Assembly: GCA_015223015.1 (NCBI GenBank)
Contig: JADFWK010000105.1
Coordinates: forward strand, 1-6,386
Direction: 5' to 3'
Length of the DNA: 6,386 bases
Source: Pseudomonadota bacterium
GTDB taxonomy: Bacteria > Desulfobacterota > DSM-4660 > Desulfatiglandales > B25-G16
The notes beneath the pieces are model-generated. The model made no database searches and was not told the DNA's origin. It saw nothing but the letters and a program-made list of their open reading frames with translations. A program made the translations under genes and the position numbers. Below, piece by piece: positions 5,423 through 6,386 of this stretch; the stretch's first letter is position 1, and every line of letters starts with the position of its first letter.

Positions 5423-6023
5423 CGGGCTTTAGGCACTTTATTACCCTCCATTCATCAACCAAATCTGAGGTTGTATCGACCAGAAGATGGATAATGTTAA
5501 GAGTGGGATACGAATTTTTCAAGTCATCTAGGTCTACTGGCTGGAACTTCTTTTTATTATTGAGATAGGCCTGTTCAGTCAAGGCATTTGATTCATAATT
5601 CTCTCTGGTTCTCTCTGATATCCTTCTGAGAGCCACCTCCTGGGGGCACTGTGTTTGTTGAATAACAAAAACCTTATTATGATTTGCAGCTATCTGTGCA
5701 GCCCTCTTTCTGAGCGCGTGCGTGATAAAGGTGGCATCCAAGATTATCCCTTTACCTTTACTTGCAAGCTCATCTGCGCACGAAAACATTTTTTTGTAGA
5801 CAAGCTCCCTTTTTCCCATGTTTGATGCGATCTTCTCATCAAAGATGTCCTCATCTTTTAGCACCTCAAGCCTGATAAGGTCTGTCCTCAGTATTTGATA
5901 GCCCTTAAGTTCAGCTATTACCTCCGTTGTTTCTGTTTTGTAGGAAGCCGGGAGGCCGCATGCTATCAGGACTGTTTGAGGCACTAATTCTCTTTTTATA
6001 AACCCTACAAAATCTTCTTTCAT
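5415..6023 (-). CDS. P-loop kinase (AAA_33 / COG0645-like) with a degenerate Walker A
   Basis: This 202-residue cytoplasmic protein resembles the predicted small-molecule or nucleic-acid kinases of the COG0645/AAA_33 group, the same domain that forms the C-terminal half of COG2187 APH-kinase fusions. The P-loop GLPASYKTE (23-31) keeps Lys29-Thr30 but replaces the usual Gly of GK[ST] with Tyr28. LRTDLIR (45-51) gives the conserved Asp48, GIILDATF (92-99) the Walker B-like Asp96, and an Arg-rich lid (RRISERTR, 133-140) follows with EQAYLNNKKKFQPVD. The ATG at 6023 has AAGG five bases upstream. The preceding gene, 85 bases away, encodes the C-terminal part of the APH-like domain normally fused in front of this kinase, so the two probably act as a pair. 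The substrate is unknown. The last codons (KCLK) overlap a TGCCTAAAG repeat core. Confidence 0.82.
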   Translation of the reverse strand: MKEDFVGFIKRELVPQTVLIACGLPASYKTETTEVIAELKGYQILRTDLIRLEVLKDEDIFDEKIASNMGKRELVYKKMFSCADELASKGKGIILDATFITHALRKRAAQIAANHNKVFVIQQTQCPQEVALRRISERTRENYESNALTEQAYLNNKKKFQPVDLDDLKNSYPTLNIIHLLVDTTSDLVDEWRVIKCLKPGT

Positions 6024-6061
6024 AAGTACCTTAATCCTGTCCCAACTGTATACTGTTTACT

Positions 6062-6107
6062 GCCTGCGTTATACAGGCTGTTGCCGAAATTCCTTTGAGC
6101 AACAGCC
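6062..6107 (-). promoter_or_regulatory. Two mutually exclusive hairpins between the APH-like and kinase genes
   Basis: Just after the APH-like stop, GGCTGTTGC and GCAACAGCC (6099-6107 with 6076-6084) form a perfect 9-bp stem with a 14-base loop. A second stem, GCCTG with CAGGC (6074-6078 with 6062-6066), uses three of the same bases, so both cannot form fully. No U tract follows. It could be an attenuator-like switch, a processing or stability element, or a repeat relic. Confidence 0.45.
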
Positions 6108-6108
6108 C

Positions 6109-6386
6109 CTATATATACGAGCTTGCAAGCTGGAAGTATCTTTTCGCTGTTTGTAGAGCTTCCTCCTTTTTTTCTGCACTGATGTTTTCATCATCAACCT
6201 GGAAGCTGCTCACCTTCCCCCTCACATAAGCTCGGTAGACCTTATAAAAGGTAAGCAGGGAATCCACCTCGATTTCACCTGCGGTTTTTTTGTAGAAATC
6301 CCACAGTTCCTTAGAAAACGCATTACCCCCGTGATATTCCAGATCCATCAGAAGGAAGGCAATATCAGCAAGAGTATCAGTATACC
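6109..6386 (-). CDS. APH-like domain protein, C-terminal part (5' end outside the window)
   Basis: The reading frame stays open from its TAG stop at 6109-6111 to the right edge, so the ATG at 6348 is internal and the gene begins beyond 6386. The visible 91 residues include LADIAFLLMDLEYHGG, LLTFYKVYRAYVRGKV and a helical ending AKRYFQLASSYI. This is the characteristic end of the aminoglycoside-phosphotransferase-like domain of COG2187 proteins, in which ADVAFLAMDLE and FYKxYRAYVRGKV are strongly conserved and the chain normally continues straight into a P-loop kinase. Here it stops exactly at that junction and the kinase is a separate downstream gene. The catalytic DxH and metal-binding motifs lie outside the window, so activity cannot be judged. 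The name does not imply antibiotic resistance; the family's substrate is unknown. Confidence 0.8.
   Translation of the reverse strand, partial: YTDTLADIAFLLMDLEYHGGNAFSKELWDFYKKTAGEIEVDSLLTFYKVYRAYVRGKVSSFQVDDENISAEKKEEALQTAKRYFQLASSYI

Noticed and set aside
6109..6386. The APH-like gene as an antibiotic-resistance determinant
   Set aside because: The visible residues match the COG2187 type of APH-like domain, which pairs with a kinase domain and is not tied to resistance.

Overview
The window looks like chromosomal DNA of a Gram-negative, anaerobic-type bacterium of moderate G+C, most likely Desulfobacterota (old Deltaproteobacteria, Syntrophales-like) or a close lineage such as Nitrospirota. 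This rests on the gene set (NAD kinase coupled to a DUF4911-like gene, MiaB followed by a receiver-GGDEF protein, a stand-alone 3-hydroxybutyryl-CoA dehydrogenase) and on the style of the dispersed intergenic repeats. It is an inference; no marker here fixes the taxon.

Layout. Bases 1-303 are non-coding, with a fragment of a widespread dispersed repeat at the left edge, and lead into a plus-strand 3-hydroxybutyryl-CoA dehydrogenase gene (304-1152) with a strong AGGAGG site. A long hairpin terminator (1171-1215) separates it from everything else, which is on the minus strand. Facing it is a 29-codon gene (1230-1319) for a very basic bS22/AURKAIP1-COX24-type ribosomal protein, with its own ribosome site and a candidate promoter.

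The main minus-strand cluster, read from right to left, is: a partial APH-like gene (from beyond the right edge to 6109), a P-loop kinase (6023-5415), a 230-bp repeat-rich spacer, then nadK (5181-4294), a DUF4911-like small gene, an exported beta-rich protein, miaB (TTG start) and a receiver-GGDEF gene (2305-1445). From nadK to miaB the genes overlap or nearly touch, and the GGDEF gene begins 29 bases after miaB, so nadK to the GGDEF gene is very likely one transcription unit. It combines NADP supply, tRNA A37 modification and a c-di-GMP output with two uncharacterised small proteins.

The most notable points are: the tiny ribosomal protein gene; the splitting of a normally fused APH-kinase (COG2187-type) protein into two genes, the kinase having a degenerate Walker A motif; and the nadK leader, where a 9-bp tandem repeat supplies the ribosome-binding site next to a 74-bp inverted-repeat element and a GC-rich REP-like palindrome. 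I see no phage, CRISPR, toxin-antitoxin or defence system. Most of the window is housekeeping.
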